Positions 11,424 through 23,130 of a stretch of 64,000 bases of DNA are shown here, piece after piece (within the stretch, counting starts at the first letter, position 1; each line of letters begins with the position of its first letter). A model generated the notes under the pieces. It was not told the origin of the DNA. It did no database searches and saw nothing but the letters and a program-made list of their open reading frames with translations. A program made the translations under genes and the position numbers. The stretch spans positions 14,298,913 through 14,362,912 of the forward strand of contig JAJEKV010000024.1 of the NCBI GenBank assembly GCA_021234155.1, given 5' to 3'. Source of the stretch: Isoetes taiwanensis. Taxonomy: Eukaryota > Streptophyta > Lycopodiopsida > Isoetales > Isoetaceae.

Positions 11424-13040
11424 TGAAGATGAGCCTTTTGCAAAAGTGTGATCTGTTGTCACCAACCAGCCAGACTTAATCGATGAAGAAATATCATGGC
11501 TCTACGCTTTGTGAGCTATGAAGCTTATTCTTGCTATAGCATGAATCTAAAAAAATCTGGACGTATTATCATGTGCCTTGTGAAACTTAACTCTGCCACA
11601 TCTTGACCTATCTAGAAGATCGTGAGACTGTTTAAGAAGATCGTGACCCGAAAATTCTTCCGTCGTACTACTCAATCATACTGCTTCATTTGATAGATTG
11701 TTTGATCCTACTCAATCACACTGGTTCATTAAATTGAATGATAGTAGGATTGTCGGTACAAATGAATGATAGTAGGATTGTAGGTAGATAGTAACTTTCT
11801 TTGTCATTTAAAACTTCATTCTAGGGTGTCGTTTCGATCTGTTTCTTCAAAATTGAGCTCTCTGAAGATGGGCCTCTCATGAAAGGCCAACAGAAATAGC
11901 AAAGAGCCGATAATATATGTAAATTCCTTGCGTTGCTATAGATGCCAGAGAGTTTGTCTAGCATGGAAGAAGTCCTTAGCATCTTAGAGATTGCAGTACA
12001 ATTATTATGTGAGGAGTGCATAAGAAGTTGCATGAATTATGTGGAGATTATACTTTGGATGTGTGAGCAAGAAGAGGCAATTGGTCATGCATTTCTTCTC
12101 TCAGTAAGAGGCCTTCCCTGACTTGGCTGTTCCGCTGGTATATACAAAACTAATGTGTCATCTTTCTCTTGTTGGCAATATATTGTGGCTGGTTGTTGGC
12201 TGGGCAGACGATTGCATGATTATACATCCCATTAGCATCACTAAAGAACTCTCAAAATAAGTTATCTTTGGTGTAATATTTCTTGCTTGCTTTGATCAAC
12301 ATGTACGTTGGAGTTTTGGCTTTTGGCTGTCTGGCTTCAACTGTTAGATCTTCATAGCATAGATGCTAAGGTAACCTTTCTTTCTATTTCTGCTTGTCAA
12401 AATGATCATATATTGGTTTTATGTATAAGGCAGCTTGTGTGCAACATTCAGAAATCCACGCAATTTCACTTTTCCAAAATACAAACGCTCAGCCTAAGGC
12501 CCTCTTGAGACAACCCAGGACTCCCTTAGCTGCCTGTGAATGCAAGCTATGCTGCTTGTTATAAAATCACCTGTACCAAAGGAAGTCATCAATATGGACG
12601 GCCATCATGATCAAATATTTCAGGAAGAGATTTAGACCGTCTGATGATGAAAGAAAGCTCTGGGATTCAGGTACGAATCAAGTGCTTTGGTGTATTGATC
12701 TACCTAGTTCTAGTTCTATTCTATCTAGTCGACTCTGGTTCTATTCCACCAAAACATGACATCCTTACTTCCAATAGCAAGATGATATAATGGAAGATAC
12801 TTCGTACGAGATTAAGGAACCTCTTGCTTAATCTAACACAAGCTTAAGGTACTTCGTACGAGATTATATTATCAGTACAATCTCACTGCACAATTCGGAG
12901 CTGTTAAATGGTAAGTGCGTATATCACAATTGAATATTATAAAATATTGTCTCCTTTTGAAGCCGAGATTCGTTACTTAGCATATGTTTCAAGTCTATTT
13001 TTGCTTCCTTTCTATCTAACGTAGAGCTTTACCCTTATTT
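11424..13040. other. Intergenic DNA, no gene seen
   Basis: No open frame with a recognisable product. A small direct repeat TACTTCGTACGAGATTA occurs at about 12801 and 12850. GTAGGATTGT-type repeats occur around 11745-11785. Confidence 0.55.
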
Positions 13041-13043
13041 GCC

Positions 13044-13417
13044 AATTTTCCCCATCTATTCACACGGGGGAAAATTAAAATCCCCCTTAAACCCCCTTTG
13101 GTTTGGGTGCATATTCACACGGGGGGTGACTCCGGGCAACGAGAGCTGTTGGATAGGCATATTCACCCCTTATTCCTTAATCTACACCGTACGTAAAGTT
13201 CCTCGTTTGTGGAGTATGCAAGTACAAAATTTGCTATACTGTATAACAAGATTCGCAAAATACTATAAGATTTCAAGCGGAATACTATATGGTGTTAATT
13301 TCGTACGAGCAAAATACAATTATGAGGGCTCTCGCTGCCCTACGTCACCCCCCGTGTGAATATGCACCCAAACCAAAGGGGATTTAAGGGGGATTTTAAT
13401 TTAAATGTGTTGGACCC
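13044..13417. mobile_element. Foldback/MITE-like element with about 74-bp terminal inverted repeats
   Basis: The left arm (about 13073-13146) and the right arm (about 13328-13401) are reverse complements over most of their length. They share ATTAAAATCCCCCTTAAA, CCCCTTTGGTTTGGGTGCAT, ATTCACACGGGGGGTGAC and a terminal GCGAGAGC/ACGAGAGC. The loop is about 180 bp and AT-rich. A second, smaller palindrome (AATTTTCCCC...GGGGGAAAATT, 13044-13075) sits at the left edge, where ATTCACACGGGGG is repeated. There is no coding capacity. This is typical of a non-autonomous element that folds into a long hairpin. The superfamily cannot be assigned because no clear target-site duplication was found. Confidence 0.75.
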
Positions 13418-13421
13418 AATG

Positions 13422-13535
13422 GTTGTGTTAATTAATGTCAATGGTAGTTATGTGTTGGTTGTTAATGTCAATGGTTGTTATGTGTTGGGGGATTTAATTT
13501 TTATATGTTGGATGTTAATGGTTTGTGTTGCAAAA
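13422..13535. repeat. Short minisatellite
   Basis: Units containing TTAATGTCAATGGT, then a variable base and GTTATGTGTTGG, repeat with a period of about 30 bp for two full units and one decayed unit. It abuts the foldback element on its right. Confidence 0.75.
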
Positions 13536-13545
13536 AAAATTTTTT

Positions 13546-13560
13546 GGCCCCTTCGGGGCC
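13546..13560. other. Perfect GC hairpin
   Basis: GGCCCC-TTC-GGGGCC forms a perfect six-base-pair stem with a three-base loop in otherwise AT-rich sequence. Nothing nearby suggests it terminates or regulates a gene. Confidence 0.5.
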
Positions 13561-14228
13561 TTAGGACAATCAACCCCCTCCCAGGTGTGACAAAAAATTT
13601 TGGAATTTAAACCAGAAAAAAACTAGAATTCATTTGAGGCTTTCATCACCTGTAGCTTTTGAATTTGATCACAATAAAACAAATAGAACATAATCACAAT
13701 AAAACAAATAGAACATAAGTAAAAGTTACCATAAAGATAGAGCAGATTGATCCCATTATTCTGAAAGTCATAAAGTTTGCAACACCCATACACAAACATT
13801 TTTCAACTGGAATTTAACAGCAGCCTTTGGCCTCCACGGATTCTTGTGGTGAGAAACCAAAGTGGGAAACTTTTCTGCTTGTTAGCACAAGGATCTAGAA
13901 GCCTTGGAATTTGCTTAATAACTGCCTAAAAATCTAAAAATGCATGGTAATTTTTTGCAAGCTTCATTCGGAATGAGCCATAAAACAATATCCAATAGCG
14001 CAATCCTGTATTAATCACTGGTAGGATGTGAAAGCCTACCAAACCCGGCCGAAAAATTGCTGTTTTAGCATAGATAACTTAACCAAACATATCCATATCA
14101 TGCACTATCAAAAAGATCTCGGAGAGAGCTTTCCAACGCAATAAAAATCATCTCAAACAGAGCTCTGTATCAAAAGTTATGATAAGAAATGTGTTGCCGG
14201 TAGGGAAACTTCACTACATGCGCCCTTC

Positions 14229-14345
14229 AAGCCCTTCATGTGCCCATTATGCACCACACACACAAAAAGAGGGCTTTTGTAAAAGGCTAAAATCAATGGC
14301 CCTTCATGTGCCCATTATGCACCACACGCACAAAAAAAGGGCTTT
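14229..14345. repeat. Tandem duplication of about 68 bp
   Basis: The phrase CCCTTCATGTGCCCATTATG, then CACCACAC, CACAAAAA and GGGCTTTTGT, occurs twice in tandem. Flanking AAAGGCTAAAATCAATGGC also recurs at about 14281 and 14381, showing that the duplicated unit includes that phrase. Confidence 0.85.
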
Positions 14346-15879
14346 TGTTGTGAGCCATTGGTTGTTGACCATTGAAAAAAAAAGGCTAAAATCAATGGCT
14401 CAGAAATGGTGCACTCTAGACATACGCATTAGTACATCCATTTGAATACATCACGAAATCATAGGAAAACCTTAGTGAAAAGCGTACAAAAACACAAAGA
14501 AAACCCCCTGTTATTATGCTACATATTATTAGCCAGCAACTCTGTTTTCTAATGATTGGTGACCTTGGCTTTCCATTTGTCAATTTACGCCTTTATCAAT
14601 GGTGGATCTCTCTTTGATCATCTTTGCTCATATGTTTCACATCTCAAACCCACTTGGCATCTTCCTATTCTTTTTCTTCTCAGCAGCATCACCGGCCGTA
14701 CTAGTCTTTTTATTCGTTAAGTGATTTTCAATTCATCCTAGACTCTTTCATTTGCTAGACCCCTCTTTACTTAGTGTGGTCCTTACCATTGCTGTTTGCG
14801 CTTTCTCTTTCAAGTCATGAACAGTGCTGGTGAAACTCTTGGAGGAGAACTTTTAGAGCATAAAAGAAAATCTTCTGATGCTTCTCAGCATAGTCGTATA
14901 TTTCAAATGAACTTGACCACTACCCAATACGCTATCTTTTATATATATTCCCCCTTTGGCTACACCGTTGCTTGGGGCTGCGTACTGCTCAAATTTCATG
15001 GGTCTTGCTTTAACTTCTTTGCATCTGAAATGCTTTGAGCTTCTTTTCCCTCTTATTCAGTTTGACGTAGCTTGTTGTCTCAGAAGGATTTATTTTTCAT
15101 TCTCTTTCCCATTTTCTTTCTTGATGTTTGTTGACTTCTTTTTCTCGTATTGTCTTGTCTTGCATCTCTTCTTTTCTTTTCTCGCTAGATTTTCCTGCCA
15201 TCTACCATTGCACCGAGGGTTTATGAGGTGGAGTGTTCCTCTTCTTATGGCCATATGCTGTTGTTGTTTTCGCTAGAAGAGTCTTCCCAGGAATGCAATG
15301 GTTCTATAGCAACATAGAACCATCATCTTGGAGAAGACGGGCCTTTTTTAGAACGTCTATTTTTTCCATAAGATCTTTTTTATAGGTTATATATCTCATC
15401 AGTTCTAGGTTTTCATCGTCGGCCTTCCTCTTGAGCATTCCTCTTGGAAAAGTCTTCCTACTTTTCCATCCTCCCATGCCCCTTTACAATATACTTGGAA
15501 TGTGTGGTCTTTTTTCCTCATCTCGTTTGTTTATATTTCCTTCATTTGTGATTTATGGGCGGATGTTCTTCCCTACCTTAGTTGCATTTGATATTTGTCA
15601 TCTAGACAAATGTTCTTCCAGGATCCATTTTCTGTTTTGAGTTGTTAAGACGGATGTTCTTCCCTGCATTAGTTTGCAGATGTCATTCCTGGCTAGGCGA
15701 ATGTTCTTCCTCGTCCCTTCGCTTATGCTCATTTTATATGGGTGGCTTGCTCAGTTCTTGCTTCATATTGAACTGGAAATATTTTCTCGTATGCTTATTT
15801 TTGGACTTTGACATGACTACTAGTTCCTTAATGTGTTTCAGTTTCAAGTTTTTGTTCTTTCAGATTGCATTTGAATTCG

Positions 15880-16150
15880 GCCATGGCTTCATGACTATGG
15901 ATATCTATTTCAAGCCGCATTTGAGGTGGTGCCATGGTTTCATAACTATGGATGAATTTTCAACGACTTCGCACTCTGTCAAGATAAATTTTCAACGACT
16001 TCGCACATGCAATTGTTATATGAAGACTACGAATGCAAAAGGATTATTTGGCTTCATAACTATGGGTGAATTTTCAACGGCTTCTGACTCTGTCAAGCTA
16101 TCATGACCATTTGGAGTTTGCAATTGTTATGTAAAGACTGCAGATGCAAA
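15880..16150. repeat. Diverged duplicated unit (about 100-130 bp)
   Basis: GGTTTCATAACTATGGATGA, then ATTTTCAACGACTTC, CTCTGTCAAG, GCAATTGTTATATGAAGACT and ATGCAAAAGG, is followed by a second version. That version reads GGCTTCATAACTATGGGTGA, ATTTTCAACGGCTTC, CTCTGTCAAG, GCAATTGTTATGTAAAGACT and ATGCAAAAAT. A third partial unit precedes them. The open frame at 15642-16106 only reflects these repeats. Confidence 0.7.
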
Positions 16151-16500
16151 AATTATTGTCAATGATGGTTGGATGATGCATTTGTGCGATTCCTAGTCTG
16201 TTATTTATCTCCATGGTTTTCCTCGAAACCCGAAAGGGCGGGATTTTTATTCCAGTTGATAAATCTCTGACTTTGAGATTCATTGTGGCTTACCTCCTTT
16301 CTTATTTAATCGATAATTGTCTACTTCCGGGGTTTATTTTGGCTTTCTATCTTTCTAGCCAATCGTTTTTACTATTATGCTATTGTACTTTGATTTTTTG
16401 AACGCTCAATAAAAAAGCCACATCGGCCATATGTTGTTGTTTTTGCTAGAAGAGTCTTCCCAAGAATTATCTACTATTATAATGTTTTGATATGTGTCCG

Positions 16501-19500
16501 TTGTGCATCGAACCCTAGGTCGGGCGGCCTACATTAATTGGATCTTTGAACAGATGGCAGAGATCAATAAAAAAGAAAGGGCTTAAGGCAACCAGACTTT
16601 CTGCAAGCGAACTGGCCAGCACTATCAGAGAAGCCCTAACCCTAAGTTGCGCTCAAAATCTTCAGGGGTATTAGGGACGTTGGCGGTCATAGCTTCTCTT
16701 CCTCCTTCATCAAACCAGCCCTCAGAGAAAAGGGTAATGGAAACTCTTCTGAGCATCTCTTTCGAGATGGAACGAAAGCAATAGCAGAAGAATAGCTAAT
16801 TTTCCATCCACACTTGCGTAAGTCCGATCTCTGCCGTCTGGAACCATTATTCAGGAGAATCTGTGAGCTGTGGCTAAATCTGACCTGAATATAGCAAAAT
16901 ATGGCATTTATGATGTCAAGTTTGCAGCTGCTACAGCATTGTAATGATCTGTATGACCTGTATTGGTTTATATTTATGGAGATTTGCTCATACTCTGGAT
17001 ATACCAATCTTCAAGAAAAGCTCCGCTTTGCATATGTGCATATAGATATTTCTACATTTCGGGCTTTTGATTCAAGCATGGAGCAGTTACAGGAACAATG
17101 TTCGACTAACGTTTCAATGCCCTTCTACTTTGTTTTGGCCTTCTCTTGATCATAAGTTTACTGTATGATTGTAAAATGCAAGGGTATCTTTAGGGTATAT
17201 TTTGTCAATGAATAAGACTGAAAATATATTTTATAAAGTGGCGGATAAGGATGGATGCAATGATGCAGCGGTCTTTGGGTGCAGATGCATTTGTCTGTCA
17301 TTCTGAAATCATGACTGCTGGAAGACATTCAATTTATTGGAGTTTACAAAGGTGCTGACATTATCCTTTTAGACTATTTTTTGAAGAACCTAGATTTGCC
17401 TCAAAAACTTGAGGTGGAATAAGCCCTTTCCAGTTTTTGGCCCTTTATACGCTATCCGGAAATGCCCAACAAGCGAGAGGCAGGATCATGATGTAAAACA
17501 AGCCAGAGCAGGATACTTTTATAGTTTTTGTGAAAGTGAATTTGGGCCATACTTCTCAGACTCAGAGATTAACCTGTAAGCATTTATATTTTGGAAGCAT
17601 AAAAAAAAATGATAAGCTTACAAGTTGATGGAAATAAGATGGTCAAGGTCATCTTCCTATGGAGATTCGTTATCTGCCTTAAGCATCGTGTTGTCTGCGT
17701 TTCTTGAGTTGTTCTTATTAGTTTCTTGAGTTGCCATGCATAAGGTCATGTATAATTATGGCAAGAATAGCTTCTATGCTCAAGGCAAGGATCCCTTGAA
17801 GTTAGTTTTACTGTAGACATGTAGACAAAAGTATTTTTGTTTGTGTTCTAATATATACATGAAAGAGAGGCTATGGCCAAACCATCTAGATATGATGGTT
17901 GTGTTTGGCAAGATGGTGTATTTTCTTATGGTTCCTTTGCAATTTTATCTATTCCTTTTAATGTGATTATTTTTTACCATCAATTTAGCATGTTTCAGAT
18001 TTTAGTTTAATGCATTTGGGGTTGTTTCTTCATGGGCTTGATCTTCTTCTTTTCTAAATGCATGAGCAATATGCAGATGCTGGAATTGCTATGTGGAAAT
18101 TGTAAGTAATACATTCCCTAATCTTCTTCTCTTTCCACTCTGCAAATGAAGAGCAGGAAAGCTAATACGTAGGAGATAGACCATAATTATAATATGTAGG
18201 ACCATAATCATAATCTCTATCAGCTTTTTATGTGTACTTTTTGAGGTTGTTTTGATTAAGGGATGGATGTCTTAGTTTAAGTCGTGGATGTTTTGCAGTA
18301 AGTGCCACAACTTTCTGTATAATTTGTATATCACAGGTTGAAAGTGCAGGGTGGCCAAAATCCATGTCAGAAGATGAGGAATATAGAGACGGTAAGGGCC
18401 TAAATGTGATGGAAGTCTAGATAATTTTAAATTACATTTTTTTATATCCATGATATATGAACCAAGCTTTATGAGCCAATCGTTCACAACTAGCATGGGC
18501 AGGATGTGAGCATACTTTTATGTGATGGAAGTCTAGATAATTCTGTATATAAAAAAGGGTACACTATGTACAAACTAAAGAGTTAATACGTGACGTTGTG
18601 GTGTCAAGGGGTCAAATATCTAATATACATGCTGAGGAGTTAATAAGTGATGTTGTGATGTCATGAGGCCAAATGTCCATAGTATCAAAGCCAAGATTTA
18701 TGAGCCAATCATTCACAGCTAGCATGGGTAGGATGTGAGCATATTGGCATATTGATTTTGTATTTTAGATGAATACAATTTGAGGAACCATTACAGGCAT
18801 CAATGCCAACAACACATACACCTCAAATCACAACAAATAAAGCTCTGAAACTACAGTTTAGAATCATAAAAGCCCAGTGCTTATGTGGTATGAAGCAAAT
18901 CATGAAGCAAGCAACTCATGAAGCTAGCAACCGGCACAATATGGACTCCATGTGATGTAATATTGTATGGTATTGCATTATTTTGATGCTGAACCAAGTT
19001 AACCTTAATCACATTGCTTAGTTGTCATTGTTTTGCCAGTTAAACATCAATGTATGATAATTTGTCTATGATACTTATTTTTATTGATGCCATATATGGA
19101 GGCCAAAAGAAAGAAAACTTTTATTTGCAAAGTAGAGCTTCTTTTTTGCTTTTCTTGCGCTAATAATACTAATCACACCAAGGAATTTATAGAAATGTAG
19201 ACAAATATCGAAATAAAATATTATGGCAAGCCCAACGTTATATTATTACAATTATTTTCAAATTTTTCATTGCCAAGTTCTCAAATTTTGGGTTCCTAAC
19301 GATGCCCAGCACTCGTAACTTGTAACCCAGTAAGATGCTGCCATGTGGCTAATCTTTTGAGAAATGTTGGAATAATGGCTAATCTTTTGAGGAATGTGTT
19401 ACCTAGCATTCTTATATGCAGAAAACTTGGTTCAGGTATTGTGGGATCCAATGGCATACCAAATACAAGACGTGAACTATGGTGGCCATTTTCCTTGCAA

Positions 19501-19578
19501 TCAAAGCATTTCCGCTGCCGGCTGTGGCTATCCGCTTTTGATAAGATCTAAAGCTTTTGCTCAGTTCTGCTGCGAAAT
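16501..19578. other. Upstream region of the RNase T2 gene, mostly non-coding
   Basis: No gene with recognisable motifs. The stretch at 16560-16900 is less AT-rich and could hold an untranslated exon, but there is no proof. Local duplications are a 57-bp pair (GTTAATACGTGACGTTGTGG at about 18583, GTTAATAAGTGATGTTGTGA at about 18640) and a pair beginning TATGAGCCAATC (about 18470 and 18697). ATGTGATGGAAGTCTAGATA also occurs twice (about 18402, 18519). Part of this region must be the promoter of the gene at 19579, but I could not place its elements. Confidence 0.5.
18402..18750. repeat. Interleaved direct repeats
   Basis: Three phrases are each present twice with a few substitutions: ATGTGATGGAAGTCTAGATA, TATGAGCCAATC[GA]TTCACA followed by AGCATGGG[CT]AGGATGTG, and GTTAATA[CA]GTGA[CT]GTTGTG. 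Their interleaved order suggests successive local duplications rather than one tandem event. Confidence 0.7.
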
Positions 19579-20726
19579 ATGGACAAGAGATTTGCGCTGG
19601 AAAAGGTAGCTTGGAGATGGTTATTCCTCTATCTATTCACCCAGGCCGTAGGCCTATCCGAGGGATTCGATTTTTTCTACCTCGTTCTCCAGGTGCCTTG
19701 GATATCAGTGCTTATTCTTGTTTATTCCCTTTTCCTAACTGGCTAAAATTTCTTCGTAGTGGCCTGGATCTTACTGCGACACCAGGAGTGTTTGCTGCTA
19801 CCCATCTACCGGAAAGCCCATCGCAGATTTTTCGATTCATGGGCTGTGGCCTGATAACAACGATGGAACGTGGCCACAATACTGCAACCCTTTGGACCCA
19901 TTTGACGTCTCTAAGGTATAAGATCTTTTAATCTTAGTTTCATCTGTCACCTGCTTTTTCTTAAAAATCCCCTGCCTTCTTATGCCTTGTTCTTTAGACA
20001 ATTCCTTGTTTCACATGAAATTCCTCTGTTTTGGAGCCGCCCTTCCACCGCTTATTAACGAAGTTAAAGCAGTAAGTGTTTACCACTAACACATCTGTCA
20101 AAAACATGAAGGTGTGAAACAATCCTTATGTATTGAAACAAGCTGTTTGCTCTGAACGTTTCTGTTTTCTAGTACTCCACCTACTCTCATAAAGATACTC
20201 TGCCCTTGTTTGAGGAATGCCTTTGGAGCATTTTTTTTGCTAGTGAATTGAAATTCTGTTTATGACACAGATAGAGGATCTAAAGCCAGAGTTAGCTCGA
20301 TATTGGAGTTCTTATGATTGCCCTAGTAATGATGGCCAGGAATTTTGGACTCATGAATGGGATAGACATGGAACTTGTGCTGGCCTTAAAGACCAGCATT
20401 CATACTTTGAGGCCACACTTAGGCTGCGCGAAAAACTTGATCTTTTAGGGGCACTTGAGAACGCAAGTATCAGGCCAGATGGTAAACATTATAGTTTGCA
20501 CAGGATTGTTGAGGTTTTAGAGGAGGCTGTGGGGCATTTTGTGGGTATTCAATGTAACAAAGATAAAGAAAGAGCTTCTCAGCTTTATCAGATCTATATC
20601 TGCATTGATAAAGATGCATCTACACTTATAGACTGCCCAGTTCTTCCTCGTGGACATTGCCCGAGCAATGTGGAGTTCCCTCCCTTTTTAGATCATGCTG
20701 GCTATGAATCTCTTGTATCCTTATGA
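19579..20726 (+). CDS. RNase T2 family ribonuclease (S-like), three exons
   Basis: Exons 19579-19692, 19760-19915 and 20271-20726 join in frame to 241 residues. Introns of 67 and 355 bp both have GT-AG ends. The protein starts with a hydrophobic signal-like segment (WRWLFLYLFTQAVGLS), then FDFFYLVLQWPGSYC, typical of RNase T2. The first catalytic motif is FSIHGLWP with His65; the second is HEWDRHGTC with His118, Glu119 and His123. Several cysteines match the family's disulfide positions. RNase T2 enzymes are secreted or vacuolar endoribonucleases that cut RNA through 2',3'-cyclic phosphates; S-like members work in phosphate recycling and senescence. The length is near the usual 220-260 residues. 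The ATG at 19579 is the first after an in-frame stop. A further short 3' exon cannot be excluded. Confidence 0.88.
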
Positions 20727-21289
20727 TTCAGATTGATTTAATATTCTTAACATTGTTTTATGCAGCTCATTCACAAAGTTAAAAATTATCATCAGCTCTT
20801 GGTTAACATGTTTAAATGCTTCAAATTCAGTTATTGGTAGATCCAAGGGACGGATTTGTAATAACAAAACGAAAAGACAAATGAAAAGAAAATACTGTTC
20901 TAAGAAGGGAAACCTGAAATTTCTAATGTTGTTTTTCAAATACACTCAAGAAACTTCTGCAGCAATTTCTGCTTGCAGAAATGCATTGGCAAAAGCATTG
21001 TAAGAGAAGAAACAGATGCGCTTGTGTGCATCAATGTGGTGATATAGATGTGGAATTAATTCTTTACAAGCTCCAGTACTTTTCCAAATAAAATTAATAA
21101 CTCTGTACGTTTTTCTTGCATAGTTTCTTGATCCTTTTGTGGCATTTGCTGCAGTGGAGCACTAACATTTCCTTCTCATAGTTGGAAGGTGATGCGTAGA
21201 ATTGAAAAGAGAGTTGAAGAGAGGCACGGCATGGAAAGCTAAGGTATTAAATGTAGCAGAATGCATGTTCTGAAATTGCTTTTGGGGGG
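20727..21289. other. 3' flank of the RNase T2 gene
   Basis: AT-rich sequence without a recognisable gene. The first few hundred bases probably hold the 3' untranslated region. No poly(A) signal was placed with confidence. Confidence 0.5.
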
Positions 21290-21495
21290 ATACAAAACAC
21301 AGTTGATTGGAAAGTAAGAAGAACAGTATCCAAGAATGATGGTGCTAAATCTGAGCACTGCATACAGCAATTTCCATTTATCCGTTATATCTATTTATAA
21401 AACATTGTCTCATATTCAACAACTCTACAATGTATACATTCTTGTACATATGAATACATTCTTGTACATATGAGCAGAATTCTTTCGACATTCCC
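21290..21495 (-). mobile_element. Probable 3' LTR remnant of copia element A
   Basis: Inference from position. Directly downstream, on the minus strand, of the RNase H-like remnant comes a purine-rich GGGAA followed by TGTCGAAAGAATTC and then an AT-rich sequence with a TATAAATAG box. That is the expected order of polypurine tract and 3' LTR. A 22-bp tandem duplication (ATACATTCTTGTACATATGA twice, about 21430-21472) lies inside. No partner LTR was found, so the limits are approximate. Confidence 0.35.
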
Positions 21496-21833
21496 TTGTT
21501 CTGCTCATAAACTAGACTACCTACAGAGTCCAAGAGTCTCTCAATGGCGAAGAAATGCTTCCCATCCCAGAGGTTTGGTTAGAATATCTACTGGCATTTG
21601 CTCTGTACTGCAATATTTCATTGTTATGCCACCCGCATAAAATGATGATGAAGGCTGATATGTTTAGATCACTTGTGAACAATGGAATTGGTGGTGAGAG
21701 CAATGCTGCTCTTATTATCATTGTAAATAACGGTTGGTTCTTCCTGCCCATATGCAATCTCACCTAAGAATTGTCTTAACTACACAGTTTCACGAGCTGC
21801 AGCAGATGTAGCCATGTATTCAGCTCATTCATG

Positions 21834-22587
21834 ATGGTTGCACCAGAACGTGTTCCTATGCCTCTGGAACGAAACGGAACAAAGGGCGGAACGAAACTAA
21901 GTGTTGGAACGACATCCGAAACAAAATTAAAAACTACTAACAGTTCTAACATCATGAGAGCCAAAATATATATTAGCAAATAGGAGCTCATCTAGCTCAG
22001 GTACATTACAAGGGCCTTGCTGCAAGTCTTCCCCTTCTGCAAAATTACTCTCCACCTCTACAACAAGTTTAGATGAAAAGCATCCTAATCTCTCTTGTAT
22101 CTTCTTTATAATATCTTGAGGAATTTTCTCACAACACTTTTTTCTGTTGCTAGGATCAGCATGCAGATGGGATTTCAATCTAGTCACATTTGAGGTCTTC
22201 ACCATCCCAAAATAGTTACATTGCCACTTTCTAGCTCCAGAGGGATCTCTGTACACTTTTCCAGAATAGAAGTGTGCTCCTTGAACAACCAGTGAATGTC
22301 TTTCCCCATCCCGACTCTTGATTTCTCTGCTCTCAGATGTGGCTTTGGAAGGCTGAGGATTAGGGAAGTAAGCCCTAAGAGGTCTGGGAAGAAGAAGAAT
22401 GGATATAAGAGGAGCATCGTATCTGCATGGCCGGGCAAAATAAATAGCCGAAGGCATTAATGGCAAGGCAAACACATGCAAAACGCCTTGGGAAAAGGGG
22501 GTGTCCGGAAAACGTTGCGCTCACGTAGGTCGAGATTTCATTCCGATACATGATCCGTTTCGTTCCTATGTTCCGGTGCAACCATGT
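21834..22587 (-). mobile_element. hAT-like inverted-repeat element with a BED-finger fragment
   Basis: Both ends read inward as ATGGTTGCACC[AG]GAAC with a GGAACGAAACGGA block nearby, forming terminal inverted repeats inside copia A. Near-identical 8-mers, CATTCATG (21826-21833) and CATCCATG (22588-22595), could be an 8-bp target-site duplication with one later change, as expected for hAT. The minus-strand open frame inside (21927-22481) contains GARKWQCNYFGMVKTSNVT, then RLKSHLHA, a BED-type zinc finger as found at the start of hAT transposases. The second cysteine of the finger reads Phe (CNYFG instead of CNYCG). No catalytic transposase domain is present. Confidence 0.6.
21927..22481 (-). 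pseudogene. Truncated hAT-type BED zinc-finger protein
   Basis: An open frame of 184 codons on the minus strand. Residues of roughly 90-135 form a BED-like finger (WQC...F...RLKSHL-H), followed by KIPQDIIKKIQERLG and an acidic stretch. BED fingers bind DNA near transposon ends in hAT transposases. Here one zinc ligand is lost, and the RNase H-like catalytic and dimerisation domains are absent, so it should be a dead or merely DNA-binding leftover. The first 40-odd residues look like read-through from the terminal repeat rather than true protein. Domestication cannot be judged from this sequence alone. Confidence 0.55.
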
Positions 22588-22896
22588 CATCCATGCTATT
22601 GCACCACCATGTAGCATAACACAAAAACCAGTCGTTGGTCTTCTACCATCCGGATATCCTTCCCAATATGAATCTACAAAGGCAACAAGAGAATCTTTGG
22701 ATCAATTGAGTCTGCTCCCATGTCTGTTGTTCCACACAGATATCGTATGATTTTGTTTAACCCATGTCTGTTGTTCCACAGGATATTTTATGATTCTTTT
22801 TACTGCCTTCCAATATGCCAAACCTGGGTTTTGCATATACCTGCTTACTATAGATATAGCTGCAGCAATGTCTGGTCTACTACTCACCATAACATG

Positions 22897-23130
22897 TATT
22901 AGAAGTGCTTTCAGTGCTTCAGTGCTTTTAGTGCTTTCTAGATGACTATACATGCTGAGTCACACTGCACGCCTGCACGCTAGACATCATTTGTTGCTGA
23001 CGTGGCATGTCTATATAAGCCACAGTCACGCTCCATTCAATTAGTTAGTCTTTCAGTCAGTGTGTCGTATGCTCTTGTATCTTCTTCATTCTTCAAGGAA
23101 TACATTCTATTCAGAAGTCCTTTTGGTTCA
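22897..23130 (+). repeat. 5' LTR of copia B
   Basis: A 234-bp LTR starting TATTAGAAGTGC and ending CCTTTTGGTTCA. It has a TCTATATAAGCC TATA-like box near 23010-23021, so transcription should start shortly after. A short internal repeat (CAGTGCTT/TAGTGCTTT) lies near the start. Differences from the 3' copy are mostly transitions, consistent with decay of methylated DNA. Confidence 0.9.

Larger units (their letters stand above)
13561..16500. other. Intergenic DNA rich in local duplications
   Basis: No gene recognised. Present are a 25-bp tandem duplication (TCACAATAAAACAAATAGAA, about 13669-13720) and a roughly 68-bp tandem duplication at 14229-14345. The pyrimidine-rich zone at 15050-15700 repeats GATGTTCTTCCCT-like phrases, and a diverged duplication lies at 15880-16150. 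The stretch at about 14040-14200 (CTTTCCAACGCA, AAAAATCATCTCAAACAGAG) has the style of plant LTR sequence and may be a relic. Open frames of up to 154 codons here have no motif and follow the pyrimidine bias. Confidence 0.5.
21520..22891 (-). pseudogene. Copia element A, RNase H/RT C-terminal remnant (interrupted)
   Basis: On the minus strand, PDIAAAISIVSRYMQNPGLA and YWKAVKRIIKY (about 22890-22790), then DSYWEGYPDGRRPTTGFCVM and GGAIAWMTW (about 22680-22585), are copia RNase H sequence. After an inserted element (21834-22587) the reading continues as NEAEYMATSAAARETV, then LRQFLGEIAYGQEEPTVIYN and DNKSSIAL (about 21825-21690). Stops and small indels break every frame. A duplicated phrase (CCATGTCTGTTGTTCCACA at about 22713 and 22762) lies within. 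The copy is old and inactive, and was later cut by copia B at 22892. Confidence 0.8.

Noticed and set aside
15642-16106. 154-codon open frame suggesting a gene
   Set aside because: Translation is driven by local repeats and pyrimidine bias, with no motif and no splice-linked partner.
19345-19551. Upstream coding exon of the RNase T2 gene
   Set aside because: The frame ends in a stop before the RNase ATG, and its translation has no RNase T2 character; the hydrophobic leader after 19579 fits better as the N-terminus.
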